The notes: a model not told the origin generated them from the letters alone. A DNA stretch of 64,000 nucleotides from Microbacterium suaedae (GCF_003254645.1 NZ_PNFD01000002.1:310001-374000); one strand, 5' to 3'; positions 36,669 through 45,772 are shown, numbered from the stretch's first letter. Numbers and translations are program-made.

Positions 36669-37895
36669 GTGACAGTCGACCCACAGCACTCCTCAGCGCA
36701 GTCAGACCAGACCGTCCTCTATGCGTCGCCCGCGGCGGCATCGGGAGCGCCCTTCGTCGAGACGCCGACGGCGTACGACGCGGTCCTGCTCGCGAGTTTC
36801 GGCGGACCCGAAGGGCAGGACGACGTGATCCCGTTCCTGCGCAACGTCACGAGTGGCCGGGGAATCCCGGACGAGCGCCTCGAAGAGGTGGCAACGCACT
36901 ATCGCCACTTCGGAGGCGTCAGTCCGATCAACGACCAGAACCGCGAGCTCCTCGCGGCACTGCGTGCGGAGATCGTGAGCCGCGGACTGGATCTGCCCGT
37001 CTACTGGGGCAATCGCAATTGGGATCCGATGCTGGAGGCCGCGGTCTCCGAGGCCTACGCTGACGGTCATCGCACGGTCCTCGCCCTCGCGACGAGCGCC
37101 TACAGCTCGTACTCGAGCGACAGGCAGTACCGCGAGGACATCGCCCGGGTGCTCGGATCGGGCGAGGGCGGCACGGGGCTCGGTGACGGCGACGACCCGA
37201 TGACGATCGACAAGGTGCGCCTCTTCTTCGACCACCCGGGATTCGTCGAGCCCTTCTTCGAGGGCATCCGCGACGCCGTGGTGGCATGGCTCGAAGCCGG
37301 ACGTCCGGCCCGCGAGATCCGCTTGCTGTTCTCGACGCATTCGGTGCCGCTCGCCGACGCCGAACGCTCGGGGCCGCGCGACGTCGACTTCGGCGAGGGC
37401 GGCGCGTACGCGGCCCAGCATCGCGCTGTCGCGGCGCACCTGGTCGCGCGGTTGCGCGAGGAGATCCCGGCAGCCGCCGAGATCGACTGGTCGCTCGTGT
37501 ACCAGTCTCGTTCCGGCCCGCCGTCGCAGCCGTGGCTCGAGCCCGATGTGAACGATGTCATCGCGGGCCTGCCCGACGAGGGCGTCACCGCCGTCGCCGT
37601 CGTTCCGCTCGGATTCGTCAGCGACCACATGGAGGTCATGTGGGATCTCGACAACGAGGCGAAGGAGTCGGCCGAGGAAGCGGGCCTCGCGTTCGCGCGC
37701 ACGCGTACGCCGGGCTCGCACCCGGCGTACGTGGCAGGCCTCGTCGACCTCATCGAGGAACGAATCCACGGCACACCAGCCGCCGAGCGGCCGCACCTGA
37801 CGGAGCTCGGGCCGTGGTTCGATGTGAGCCGCCCGGGAAGTGACGAGAACGTCCGCCTCGGTTTCCGGCCCGCAGCCGCGGGCATCGCGCCCTGA
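36669..37895 (+). CDS. hemH: Ferrochelatase (probably coproporphyrin ferrochelatase)
   Basis: A 408-residue ferrochelatase that inserts Fe2+ into a porphyrin; in actinobacteria the substrate is usually coproporphyrin III (CpfC). The sequence shows YDAVLLASFGGPEGQDDV, PVYWGNRNWDPMLE, LLFSTHSVPLADAE with the catalytic His, and GFVSDHMEVMWDLDNEAKE with the Glu. An N-terminal extension of about 35 residues precedes the core. GTG 36669 is chosen because AATATAGAT lies just upstream and no ribosome site is present, as for leaderless genes. Residues for a 2Fe-2S cluster were not evident. Confidence 0.93.
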   Translation: MTVDPQHSSAQSDQTVLYASPAAASGAPFVETPTAYDAVLLASFGGPEGQDDVIPFLRNVTSGRGIPDERLEEVATHYRHFGGVSPINDQNRELLAALRAEIVSRGLDLPVYWGNRNWDPMLEAAVSEAYADGHRTVLALATSAYSSYSSDRQYREDIARVLGSGEGGTGLGDGDDPMTIDKVRLFFDHPGFVEPFFEGIRDAVVAWLEAGRPAREIRLLFSTHSVPLADAERSGPRDVDFGEGGAYAAQHRAVAAHLVARLREEIPAAAEIDWSLVYQSRSGPPSQPWLEPDVNDVIAGLPDEGVTAVAVVPLGFVSDHMEVMWDLDNEAKESAEEAGLAFARTRTPGSHPAYVAGLVDLIEERIHGTPAAERPHLTELGPWFDVSRPGSDENVRLGFRPAAAGIAP

Positions 37896-37918
37896 GCGGA
37901 TACGGCAGAATCGTCACC

Positions 37919-38419
37919 ATGCGCATCCATATCGCGACGGATCACGCCGGCCTCGAGTTCTCTGACCGACTGCAGGAGCATCTGGTCTCCCAGGGGCACG
38001 CGGTCGTCGACCACGGCCCCGACCACTACGACGCCCTCGACGACTACCCGGCGTTCTGCATCCGGGCCGCTCAGGCAGTCGTGGCAGATCAGCGTTCGGG
38101 CACCGAGGCGCTGGGCGTCGTGTTCGGCGGCTCCGGAAACGGCGAGCAGATCGCCGCGAACAAGGTCGAGGGCATCCGCGCGGCGCTCGTGTGGAATCTG
38201 TCGACGGCCGAGCTCGCCCGCGAGCACAACGACGCGAACGTCATCGCCATCGGAGCGCGCCAGCACACGGTCGAGGAAGTGTTCTCGTTCGTCGATCGCT
38301 TCATCGCGACATCGTTCCCGGGTGAAGAGCGCCACGCTCGTCGCATCGCTCAGGTGGGCGCCTACGAGCGCGACGGCGAGCTCGTCGACGGCCCGGCACC
38401 TCGCGAACGGAGCGTGTAG
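37919..38419 (+). CDS. rpiB: Ribose-5-phosphate isomerase B
   Basis: A 166-residue RpiB/LacAB-family isomerase that interconverts ribose 5-phosphate and ribulose 5-phosphate. It shows the N-terminal IHIATDHAGLEFSDRL, VVFGGSGNGEQIAANKVEGI with the active-site region, and HNDANVIAIGARQHTVEE. The ATG follows CAGAAT by seven bases, so it is likely leaderless. It is followed five bases later by the nei-type gene, so the two are co-transcribed. Confidence 0.93.
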   Translation: MRIHIATDHAGLEFSDRLQEHLVSQGHAVVDHGPDHYDALDDYPAFCIRAAQAVVADQRSGTEALGVVFGGSGNGEQIAANKVEGIRAALVWNLSTAELAREHNDANVIAIGARQHTVEEVFSFVDRFIATSFPGEERHARRIAQVGAYERDGELVDGPAPRERSV

Positions 38420-38423
38420 CGGG

Positions 38424-39425
38424 ATGCCCGAGGGGCATTCCGTCCATCGCATCGCCCGCCAGTTCGACCGCAACTTCACGGGGCGGTCCGTCGCTGTGTC
38501 GAGCCCGCAGGGGCGATTCGCCGACGGCGCTGCCCTCCTCGACGGGCGGAGGATGTCGCGGGCGATGGCCGTCGGGAAACAGATGTTCCTCGAGTTCGAC
38601 GGAGACCGCTGGCTGCGCGTGCACCTCGGGCTGTACGGGGCGTGGGACTTCGCGGGGGAGATCCTCGTGGATCCGACGATCGCGTCGGCCAATGGGCGTA
38701 TGGGGCAGACGAATCAGCGCGGGACCGATCTCGAGGAAGCCATTCACGACGACGCGGGCGAGAACTCCCTCGCCTCGATCGGCGCTCCGCGGAAGACGCG
38801 CGGACACGTACGCATGTCCGAGCAGACGAAGGGCGTCGACGACGGGGCCGAGCTCGAATGGCCGCCGCCCGTCGTCGGGCAGGTTCGCGCGCGGCTCATG
38901 ACGGAGGTGACGTGCGCCGATCTGCGTGGCCCGACGGCGTGCGTCGTAGAGACTCCCGAGCAGATCGACGCCGTGCTCGACCGGCTCGGTCCGGATCCGC
39001 TCGTGGGGGATCCGCGCGAGAACGAGGAGCGCTTCGTCGCCGCCGTCCGTCGCCGCGGCGTCGCGATCGGTCAGCTGCTCATGGACCAGGCCGTCGTGAG
39101 CGGCATCGGCAACGTCTATCGCGCCGAGATGCTCTTCCGCGCGGCGCTCGATCCGCACACGCCGGGTCGACGTGTGCCCGAGGACGTCGTGCGCGGACTG
39201 TGGCATGACTGGACGGAGCTGCTCCGCATCGGCGTCGAGACCGGTCAGATGATGACGATGGACGGTCTCACGGGGGAGGAGTGGCGTCGCGCCATGGCGA
39301 GCCGAGACGATCGCCACTGGGTATACCACCGGGCTGGCCTGCCGTGCCGCCGGTGCGGGACCGAGATCGCGCTCGAAGAGATGCAGGCGCGCAAGCTGTA
39401 CTGGTGCCCTGGCTGTCAGAAGTGA
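38424..39425 (+). CDS. Fpg/Nei-family DNA glycosylase
   Basis: A 333-residue base-excision repair glycosylase/AP lyase. It begins PEGHSVHRIA, where Pro is the catalytic N-terminal residue after Met removal and Glu2-Gly-His marks the Nei branch. Further features are VGKQMFLEFDG, the helix-two-turn-helix VVSGIGNVYRAEML, and a C-terminal zinc finger CRRCG...CPGCQ with four cysteines. The 50-residue insertion before LMTEVTCADLRG is long for the family. It is the second gene after rpiB. Confidence 0.9.
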   Translation: MPEGHSVHRIARQFDRNFTGRSVAVSSPQGRFADGAALLDGRRMSRAMAVGKQMFLEFDGDRWLRVHLGLYGAWDFAGEILVDPTIASANGRMGQTNQRGTDLEEAIHDDAGENSLASIGAPRKTRGHVRMSEQTKGVDDGAELEWPPPVVGQVRARLMTEVTCADLRGPTACVVETPEQIDAVLDRLGPDPLVGDPRENEERFVAAVRRRGVAIGQLLMDQAVVSGIGNVYRAEMLFRAALDPHTPGRRVPEDVVRGLWHDWTELLRIGVETGQMMTMDGLTGEEWRRAMASRDDRHWVYHRAGLPCRRCGTEIALEEMQARKLYWCPGCQK

Positions 39426-39441
39426 CCCGCGAAGGGGAGAC

Positions 39442-40950
39442 ATGCATATCGGAGAGAACGTCGACGTCATCGCGAACGCGCGCATCGCGGGGGAGGGGCG
39501 CGAGCTCCTCGCCCACCCGCACACCGCGCGCGACGGCCTGTTCGATCTCTGGGTGACGGGCGGTCGGATCTCCGACATCGCGCCGTCAGGCAATCTGCGC
39601 CCGCGCGGAGCCGTTCTCGACGCGGAGGGCGCATGGGTCGTTCCCGGACTGTGGGATCACCACGTGCACTTCCTGCAGTGGGCGCTGGCATCGAGCAGGC
39701 CCTCGGTCGAGCACGCCGGCTCACCCGCAGAGGCGGCCGCGTTCGCCGCGGGGATTACCCCGCAAGCGGACGGACGGCGCGTGCTCTCTCGGCTCGCGAC
39801 AGCGCTCTGGGAGGCGGAGCCGACACGAGCGGTGCTCGACGCTGCGACAGGCGATGTGCCGAGCTATCTCCTCGGCGTCGACGTGCACTCCGTGTGGATG
39901 AACGAGGCTGCATTCCGCCGGGAGGGAATCGCGCCGACCGAGAGCGGACTCGTGCGCGAGTCTGCGGCATTCGAAGTGATCGATCGGCTCGATGACGTCG
40001 AGGGATCCGTCGCCGATGCGGCGCATGTCGAGGTCGCGCGGCGCGCGGCGGCGCGCGGCGTCGTCGGGATCTGGGATCTCGAGTTCGGTGAGAACCACGC
40101 CCCGTGGCGCCGACGCTCGGATGCCGGGTGGGACGCGCTGCGGGTGTTCTCGAACGTCTACCCCGACGATCTGGAGGACGTACTCGCGCAGGGCCTGGCG
40201 ACGGGCGATCCTCTCGCCGCGAATCCGCTTGTGCGACTGGGCATGCTGAAGGTCATCGGTGACGGTGCGCTCGCGAGCGGGACTGCGGCCACATCGCACG
40301 ACTACGACGCGCACCCGCATCATCGCGGCGTACTCGGAGCCTCGCCGGAGCAGATGGCCGATCTCGTTGCGCGGGCGGCGGCCGGTGGCATCGCGACGAC
40401 GATCCACGCGATCGGCGACGCCGCGAACACCGCCGCGCTGGATGCGTTCGCGCGATGCGACGTGCCCGGGCGCATCGAGCACGCGCAGCTCGTCTCGGCG
40501 AGCGACATCCCGCGCTTCGCGCGTCTCGGCGTCGACGCGAGCGTGCAGCCTCAGCACCTCATCGACGATCGCGAGCTCACCGATCGCTTCTGGGCGAATC
40601 AGCCGGCGCGGCCCTATCCACTGCGCGATCTGCGGGACGCAGAAGCGAATCTCCTGCTCGGATCCGATGCGCCCGTGTCGCCGCTCGACCCGTGGATCCA
40701 GATGTCAGCGGCCGTGTTCCGCACGGACGACGCGCAGGATCCGTGGCAGCCGGAGCAGGCTCTCGAAGCGCGCACGGCCCTCGCCGCGTCGACGGAGGGC
40801 GGATCGGCGGATCCGGTCGCGATCGAGCCGGGGGCGGTGGCCGACCTCGCCGTCGTCGCGCACGATCCGCTCGTCGCGACGCGAGATGAACTGCGTGCGA
40901 TGCCCGTCGCCGCGACGATGATCGGCGGCCGGTTGACGCACCTCGGGTGA
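39442..40950 (+). CDS. Amidohydrolase 3 family protein (YtcJ-like)
   Basis: A 502-residue metal-dependent hydrolase of the amidohydrolase superfamily, subfamily 3. It has the N-terminal metal site WDHHVHFLQWAL, a carboxylate/Lys region LKVIGDGALASGTA, HAIGDAANTAALDAF, HAQLVSASDIPRF and QPQHLIDDRE, and the Asp in LLLGSDAPVSPLDPW. The C-terminal GAVADLAVVAHDPL rebuilds the small beta domain. Substrate is unknown; related proteins act on N-substituted formamides or amides. It starts 17 bases after the glycosylase gene and ends the operon, followed by a nested repeat. Confidence 0.85.
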   Translation: MHIGENVDVIANARIAGEGRELLAHPHTARDGLFDLWVTGGRISDIAPSGNLRPRGAVLDAEGAWVVPGLWDHHVHFLQWALASSRPSVEHAGSPAEAAAFAAGITPQADGRRVLSRLATALWEAEPTRAVLDAATGDVPSYLLGVDVHSVWMNEAAFRREGIAPTESGLVRESAAFEVIDRLDDVEGSVADAAHVEVARRAAARGVVGIWDLEFGENHAPWRRRSDAGWDALRVFSNVYPDDLEDVLAQGLATGDPLAANPLVRLGMLKVIGDGALASGTAATSHDYDAHPHHRGVLGASPEQMADLVARAAAGGIATTIHAIGDAANTAALDAFARCDVPGRIEHAQLVSASDIPRFARLGVDASVQPQHLIDDRELTDRFWANQPARPYPLRDLRDAEANLLLGSDAPVSPLDPWIQMSAAVFRTDDAQDPWQPEQALEARTALAASTEGGSADPVAIEPGAVADLAVVAHDPLVATRDELRAMPVAATMIGGRLTHLG

Positions 40951-40958
40951 CCCGAGCC

Positions 40959-41045
40959 TCACCAGATTCGGAGATCTCACGAGATTCGGATCCTTTCGGC
41001 GGATCCGCCCGCGATTCGTGAGATCTCCGCATTTCGTGAGCCCGC
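40959..41045. repeat. Nested and duplicated inverted repeat
   Basis: CGGAGATCTCACGA (40969-40982) is the exact complement of TCGTGAGATCTCCG (41016-41029), enclosing a second hairpin CGGATCC/GGATCCG (40987-41007). Each arm is also a tandem duplication: CAC(C/G)AGATTCGGA occurs twice on the left and ATTTCGTGAG-like units twice on the right. It lies between convergent genes and may end transcription or be a mobile palindrome. Confidence 0.7.
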
Positions 41046-41048
41046 TCA

Positions 41049-41089
41049 CGCACGCGGCCCCGCCGCCCGGAGGCGACGGGGCCGTGCGC
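41049..41089 (-). terminator. Terminator of dps
   Basis: A GC-rich near-perfect hairpin around GGCCCCG (41056-41062) and CGGGGCC (41077-41083), 12 bases after the dps stop on the minus strand. Confidence 0.65.
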
Positions 41090-41100
41090 GATGCGTCAGA

Positions 41101-41583
41101 TCACTCTGCGACGTGGGCCACGAGGAACCAGCGGTCCTTCTCGAGGCCGGCCTTGATGCCGATCGCGATGTCCTGGCTCGTGAGGTCGATCTCGTCCAGG
41201 CCGTCGATCGCGGCGTCGAGGTCGGCGATGACGGCGTCGATGTCCTTGACGACGCCGGCGATGATCTCGTCGGACTGCGCGAATCCGGCAGGGGCGCCCG
41301 TCTCCGAGACCTTCGCGGCGACCTTGTCGATGCGCGAGTCGATCGGCAGGCCCAGAGCGACGATGCGCTCCGCGGCCTCGTCAGCCCATCCGCCCGCGTG
41401 GTCGACGAGCGTGTCGAGGAACTCGTGCACGCCGACGAAGTTGGCGCCGCGGACGTGCCAGTGCGCCTGCTTTCCGTTCACCGTGAGCGCCTCGAGCCCG
41501 AGGACGATCGGGGAGAGGAACTGCGAGCTGGCGGCGGCGACGGTCGGGTCGGCGGCGGTGGTTGCGATGGTGGTCTTACCCAT
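41101..41583 (-). CDS. dps: Dps-family DNA-binding ferritin
   Basis: A 160-residue Dps that forms dodecamers, oxidises Fe2+ with H2O2 and protects DNA in starvation. The ferroxidase ligands are visible in KQAHWHVRGANFVGVHEFLD and HAGGWADEAAERIVALG. The N-terminus is short and weakly charged (MGKTTIATTAADP), so DNA binding may be modest. ATG 41583 has GGGGACC upstream; the extra codons of the open frame before it are not supported. The next gene is a large regulator on the same strand but distant by 150 bases in the opposite gene order, so dps has its own promoter. Confidence 0.93.
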   Translation of the reverse strand: MGKTTIATTAADPTVAAASSQFLSPIVLGLEALTVNGKQAHWHVRGANFVGVHEFLDTLVDHAGGWADEAAERIVALGLPIDSRIDKVAAKVSETGAPAGFAQSDEIIAGVVKDIDAVIADLDAAIDGLDEIDLTSQDIAIGIKAGLEKDRWFLVAHVAE

Positions 41584-41735
41584 GATGGTCCCCTTCTTTT
41601 GGTTCGAGACGGGATGATCGGTTCCCGCGTCATGGTCAACGTTACTCGTCTGGCTCCCGCGCGCAAGCAAGGAAAGCCTCGTTTGAATCTGGGTGTGACC
41701 TGGGGAAAGTGAGCCTGTCCTCAGTGAGGAAGGCC

Positions 41736-44567
41736 TTACCTCGACGACGTTCCGATGCGGGCGGCCTCGGTGCGATTCGCGGTGCCGAGCTTCCGGAGCA
41801 CAGCCGATACGTGCACGCTGACCGTCTTCGCGCTGATGAAGAGGCGTTCGGCGATCTCGCGGTTCGTCAGCCCGTCGGTGAGAAGGGCGAGAATCTGTTC
41901 CTCCCGCGGAGTGAGCGACGATCCTGTGCGCGTGCGACCGGGAGTGAATCCCGACTCGCGAGCAAGACGCTCGGCGTGATCAACGAGCAGGCCCGTTCCG
42001 CGTGCGCGGGCGAGCGTCAGTGCCTCCTCGAGCGCGTCCGCTGATGCGCGGCGTTCCCCCGCACGGAGCAGCGCCTCGGCGTGCCGGATCCGTACGTACG
42101 GGGAGACGACACTCAGGAGGCGCGGGTCGTCCGCGACGACCGCGGCTTCCGCCCAGGCCGGAGCGTCGTCGGAATCCTCCGCGCGGATGATCGGCTCCCA
42201 GGCGGAGGCGGAGGGCCACCACGAGAACTTCGCCACGTGGGCGCGAAGACGTCGCATCTCGCGCTGCGGGTCGAGCCCGGGGACCGTCGTTCGCCGGGCG
42301 AGCGCGATCGTGCGGGCAGCGGTCCACGCGAACGGGAAGACGTGGGCGGCGTCGAACGCACCACCCGGGGCGATGAACATCTCCTGCGATGCGTCCCAGG
42401 CGGCTGCTGCGTCCGTGCGGGCGAGGGCCAGATCGGCGCGGACCCGCGCGACCTCGAGCCGGGACTGCTGGTCGATCGGCGCGAGGGCGGTGAACGTCCT
42501 GTCCTCCGCGGCGAGCGTCGCGGTGGCGGCGTCGAGTTCTCCCGTCCAGGTGAGCACAGAGGCCTTGGCGCGCGCGAGGTACGAGCGATAGGTCGATGGC
42601 GGTGAGAGCGCGAGGGCGCCGCCGATCTCAGAGCGCGCCTCGCTCCAACGCCCGAGCGCGATGAGCGGATCGGCGGCGTTGCTCGCGAGGATCACGCCGG
42701 ATGTGCGGTCGATACCGCGGCGGCGGGCGCCGGCGATGCCCTCGCGGGCAATGGCGAGCGCGCGCTCATGATCGCCCGTGCGCTCGGCGAGGTCGGAAGC
42801 GTTGACCCAGTACCGGATCATCGCGCCCGAGTGATCCTCCGCGAGCGCGCGCGCCCGCTCCATCCCCGCGTAGGCATCGGTGATGCGACCGAGCGACCCA
42901 TACGAGCGCGCGGCGAGGTTGACCGCGATCGATTCCAGGAGGGGATTGCCGATCTCTCGTGCGAGTGCGGCGCCCTGATCGGCGACCTCGCACGCTTCGG
43001 CGATCTGCCCGATGAGCATGAGCCGACCTGCGAGGGAGGTCATCGCGGACGCGCGCAGGCTCTGCACCTCGCGTGACGGTTCGAGTTCCGCGAGGATCTC
43101 GAGAGATCCGCGATAGGCCTCGACCGCGCCGGGCCGGGCCAGAAGGCTCAACGTCTTCCCGCGCCCATTCAGCAGATGGGCCGCGTCGAGCGAACCGGCC
43201 GGGGCGTGGGAACGCGCGCCATCGATGAGGCGCAGCGCGCGTTCGGCGTCGCCAGCGTTTCGCAGATGGGAGGCGGTGCGACCGGTGAGCTCGATCCGCG
43301 ACATTCGCGCGAGACGCTCGGCATCGGGGACGGCATCCCACAGGGCGAGTGCCCGCTCGCCGTGCTGCGCGGCCGACGCGAACGCGAAGGCGGCGCGGGC
43401 GGCGCGTGTCGCCTCGATCCACGCGGGAAACGCGCGTGCCGCGTCACGGGCGCCATCCCAGTGCGAAGCGATCGCGGCGAGCTGCCCTTCGTCGCCCGCG
43501 CCGTATTCGAGAGCCTCGGCGTAGCGTGCGTGAAGGAGCTGTAACTCGCCCGGCATGACGTCTCCGAGGATCGCCTCTCCGACGAGCGCGTGTCGGAACG
43601 CGCAGACCTGGCCGTCGAGGACGATGAGCCGCTCGCGCGCCGCTTCCCGCAGGGCGTCGTCCGGATCCGCGACGGCGTCGTCGAGCACGCGGATCAGCAG
43701 CTCGTGTCGAACCCGGATCCCGCCGACGGCCATGTGGCGCAGAACCCGCTGCGCATCGGCCGACAGGCGTTCGTATCGCACGAGCAGCAGCTCGCGAAGT
43801 CCGTCGGGCAGTCGCGCGTCGTCGCCGAGCGCGACGACCTCTTCCAGGTAGAACGGCACGCCGTCGCTGCGCTCGACGAAGCGATCAAGCTCCGCCGGTG
43901 ACGGTGTGCGTCCGCTCAGGGCCGTCGTCAGCCGGCGCACGTCATCGCGGTCGAGAGGGTCGAGCGCAATGCGGGTCGCCCCTCGGTCGCGACCGAGCTC
44001 TCGGAGGAACCCACGCACAGGATCCGTTCGCCCGACGTCCTCCGGTCGTGCCGTGATGATGAGCAGGATCCGCGCAGCCGGAGGCACTCGCACGAGCGCG
44101 CGGATGACGCCCAGGCTCGCCGGATCGACCCAGTGCAGATCCTCGATTGCGAGCATGAGCGGCCGTTCTCGCGCGGCGTCCTCGAGAAGGAGGGCGATCG
44201 CCTCGTTGACCTGGGCCGCGGTCGAATCGCCGACGTCGCCGTCGGCAAGCTGGGGGAACAGTCCCTGCAATGCGCGATAGCCGGCCCCCGTGATTCGACG
44301 AAGCTCTTCGGGGTCGCGTTCGGCGACGATCGGGCGCAGCGCCCCCGCGATCGAGGCGTAGGCTGCGCCGTCATCGACGCAGCGACCTTCGACGACGCGT
44401 ACGTCGGCTCGACGCGCGGCGAGCTCTGAGAGAAGACGAGTCTTGCCGATACCCGCTTCGCCCTCTACGAGCGCTGTGCGCAGGGCGCCGTCTGCGTCGT
44501 CCAGGGCGCGGGCGAGCGCCTCAAGAGCGTCCTCTCGCCCGACGAGCGGGGTGCGTGGGGTCGTCAC
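41736..44567 (-). CDS. Large LuxR-family regulator with AAA ATPase (LAL)
   Basis: A 943-residue LAL-type activator. It has an N-terminal STAND/AAA ATPase (LVGREDALEALARAL, Walker A EGEAGIGKTRLLS, Walker B LMLAIEDLHWVDP), a long TPR-like helical middle for ligand or protein contacts, and a C-terminal LuxR HTH (LTPREEQILALLTDGLTNRE, then IAERLFISAKTVSVHVSAVL). Such proteins activate local operons on binding a metabolite, as MalT does with maltotriose; no target is evident beside it. The GTG at 44567 overlaps the stop of a small upstream gene by four bases, so the two are coupled. Confidence 0.9.
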   Translation of the reverse strand: MTTPRTPLVGREDALEALARALDDADGALRTALVEGEAGIGKTRLLSELAARRADVRVVEGRCVDDGAAYASIAGALRPIVAERDPEELRRITGAGYRALQGLFPQLADGDVGDSTAAQVNEAIALLLEDAARERPLMLAIEDLHWVDPASLGVIRALVRVPPAARILLIITARPEDVGRTDPVRGFLRELGRDRGATRIALDPLDRDDVRRLTTALSGRTPSPAELDRFVERSDGVPFYLEEVVALGDDARLPDGLRELLLVRYERLSADAQRVLRHMAVGGIRVRHELLIRVLDDAVADPDDALREAARERLIVLDGQVCAFRHALVGEAILGDVMPGELQLLHARYAEALEYGAGDEGQLAAIASHWDGARDAARAFPAWIEATRAARAAFAFASAAQHGERALALWDAVPDAERLARMSRIELTGRTASHLRNAGDAERALRLIDGARSHAPAGSLDAAHLLNGRGKTLSLLARPGAVEAYRGSLEILAELEPSREVQSLRASAMTSLAGRLMLIGQIAEACEVADQGAALAREIGNPLLESIAVNLAARSYGSLGRITDAYAGMERARALAEDHSGAMIRYWVNASDLAERTGDHERALAIAREGIAGARRRGIDRTSGVILASNAADPLIALGRWSEARSEIGGALALSPPSTYRSYLARAKASVLTWTGELDAATATLAAEDRTFTALAPIDQQSRLEVARVRADLALARTDAAAAWDASQEMFIAPGGAFDAAHVFPFAWTAARTIALARRTTVPGLDPQREMRRLRAHVAKFSWWPSASAWEPIIRAEDSDDAPAWAEAAVVADDPRLLSVVSPYVRIRHAEALLRAGERRASADALEEALTLARARGTGLLVDHAERLARESGFTPGRTRTGSSLTPREEQILALLTDGLTNREIAERLFISAKTVSVHVSAVLRKLGTANRTEAARIGTSSR

Positions 44568-44767
44568 GCCGTCATTCTGCCAGCGGTGCGCGCCCAGACG
44601 GTGCGGAGCCAACTGCCGCGATCCCGACGCGGGCGTGCGGCCTGGTCGAGGCCGACCTGGCCGTGCGGATCGCGTTCGCGCGCGAGTCGCTCGGACGCGA
44701 TGCGCCGTTCGGCCTCGCGAACGTGCGCCTCGTACTGGATGAGGGCGAAGGTGTGATTCCCGTGCAT
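44564..44767 (-). CDS. Small basic protein coupled to the LAL regulator
   Basis: A 67-residue Arg-rich protein of unknown family. It is supported by a very good ribosome site (GAGGAGG six bases before ATG 44767) and by the GTGA overlap with the LAL gene. The first half reads TFALIQYEAHVREAERRIAS, a predicted helix; the second half is basic and probably unstructured. It may help translate or modulate the regulator; small helical proteins of this make-up are frequent in Microbacteriaceae as far as I recall. Confidence 0.6.
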   Translation of the reverse strand: MHGNHTFALIQYEAHVREAERRIASERLARERDPHGQVGLDQAARPRRDRGSWLRTVWARTAGRMTA

Positions 44768-44893
44768 GCTGCCTCCTCGGTGGGCGTGTCTCCACGGTCC
44801 GCTCTGAGGAGGGGGCTCGGCATCGGACGGATTCCCTATCTTCGGGGCTGCGAAGTGTCTGAGGATCCGGGGCTCCCGAGTAGGGTCGGCCCC

Positions 44894-45424
44894 ATGACGG
44901 TCTCAGATCAGGCGACGGTCCGTGGTTTTCGTGGGGCGATTCCCGAGGCCCACGAGACGGCGTACGTCGCCGAGGGTGCGCGGATCATCGGCGACGTCGC
45001 GATCGCGGAGGAGGCGAGTGTCTGGTGCAACGCCGTCCTGCGCGGCGATGTGTCGTCGATACGGATCGGCCGCGGTAGCAATCTGCAGGACAACGTGACG
45101 GTGCACGTCGATGCCCAGCACCCGACGGTGCTCGGGGACTTCGTCTCGGTCGGGCACGGCGCGGTGGTCCACGGCTGCGAGATCGGCGATGGATCCCTGA
45201 TCGGGATGGGGAGCGTCGTACTCTCCGGCGCGCGGATCGGCGCCTCCTGCCTCGTCGCCGGCGGCGCGGTGGTGCTCGAGGGGACCGAGATCCCGCCGCG
45301 GTCCCTCGTCGCCGGGGTCCCCGCGAAAGTACGGCGCGCCCTGACTGATGAAGAGGTCGCCCGGATCCGCGACAATGCTGTGCGCTATGTCGGCTACGCG
45401 AAAGAGCACGCTGCGGAGATGTGA
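44894..45424 (+). CDS. Gamma-class carbonic anhydrase-like protein
   Basis: A 176-residue left-handed beta-helix protein of the gamma-carbonic anhydrase/PaaY family. The hexapeptide repeats run from ARIIGDVAIAEEASVWCNAV to GASCLVAGGAVVLEG, and histidines in NVTVHVDAQH and VGHGAVVHGCEIG match the three zinc ligands between subunits of the trimer. The proton-shuttle loop of Cam is absent, so activity as carbonic anhydrase is uncertain. ATG 44894 is seven bases after TAGGGT (44881-44886), suggesting leaderless expression. Confidence 0.88.
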   Translation: MTVSDQATVRGFRGAIPEAHETAYVAEGARIIGDVAIAEEASVWCNAVLRGDVSSIRIGRGSNLQDNVTVHVDAQHPTVLGDFVSVGHGAVVHGCEIGDGSLIGMGSVVLSGARIGASCLVAGGAVVLEGTEIPPRSLVAGVPAKVRRALTDEEVARIRDNAVRYVGYAKEHAAEM

Positions 45425-45504
45425 CGCGCCCGGGAGGTCGGGCGGTTCGGGACCATCCCACAGGATCCGATAGACTCGTCCGAGTCGCCTGCACGGGCGG
45501 CCGC

Positions 45505-45575
45505 GGGGATGTAGCTCAATGGTAGAGCCCCAGTCTTCCAAACTGGTCACGCGGGTTCGATTCCCGTCATCCCCT
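45505..45575 (+). tRNA. tRNA-Gly (TCC)
   Basis: Acceptor GGGGATG/CATCCCC, D-arm GCTC/GAGC, anticodon stem CAGTC...ACTGG with loop CTTCCAA giving anticodon TCC, T-arm GCGGG/CCCGT with TTCGATT, discriminator T as expected for glycine. Confidence 0.95.
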
Positions 45576-45580
45576 CATCT

Positions 45581-45615
45581 GGACCCTGGTTGGTGCCACG
45601 CACCTTCCAGGGTCC
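45581..45615 (+). terminator. Terminator after tRNA-Gly
   Basis: GGACCCTGG (45581-45589) pairs with CCAGGGTCC (45607-45615), followed by TTTGCGTTCTT. Confidence 0.85.
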
Positions 45616-45670
45616 TTTGCGTTCTTCTCGGCCCCGGATGTCGCCTTGGGCTATCGGGCACGTTCACGTC

Positions 45671-45772
45671 GGCAACACAATGCAGTCAATCTGCAGATTG
45701 CCGCCATCTGCGGGCCCGATGCTCTGCGGGGTCTGAGTCAGACCCCATTCAGATCGACTGCGTTGTGCTGTC
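45671..45772. repeat. Large imperfect palindrome between tRNA-Gly and tRNA-Pro
   Basis: A 23-bp left arm beginning GGCAACACAATGCAGTC (45671-45693) matches the complement of the right arm (45750-45772) at 19 of 23 positions. The 56-base interior carries a perfect 19-bp palindrome GGGGTCTGAGTCAGACCCC (45728-45746) and ATCTGC/GCAGAT pairs. Two mutated arms around an inner hairpin look like an old miniature mobile element. Confidence 0.6.
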
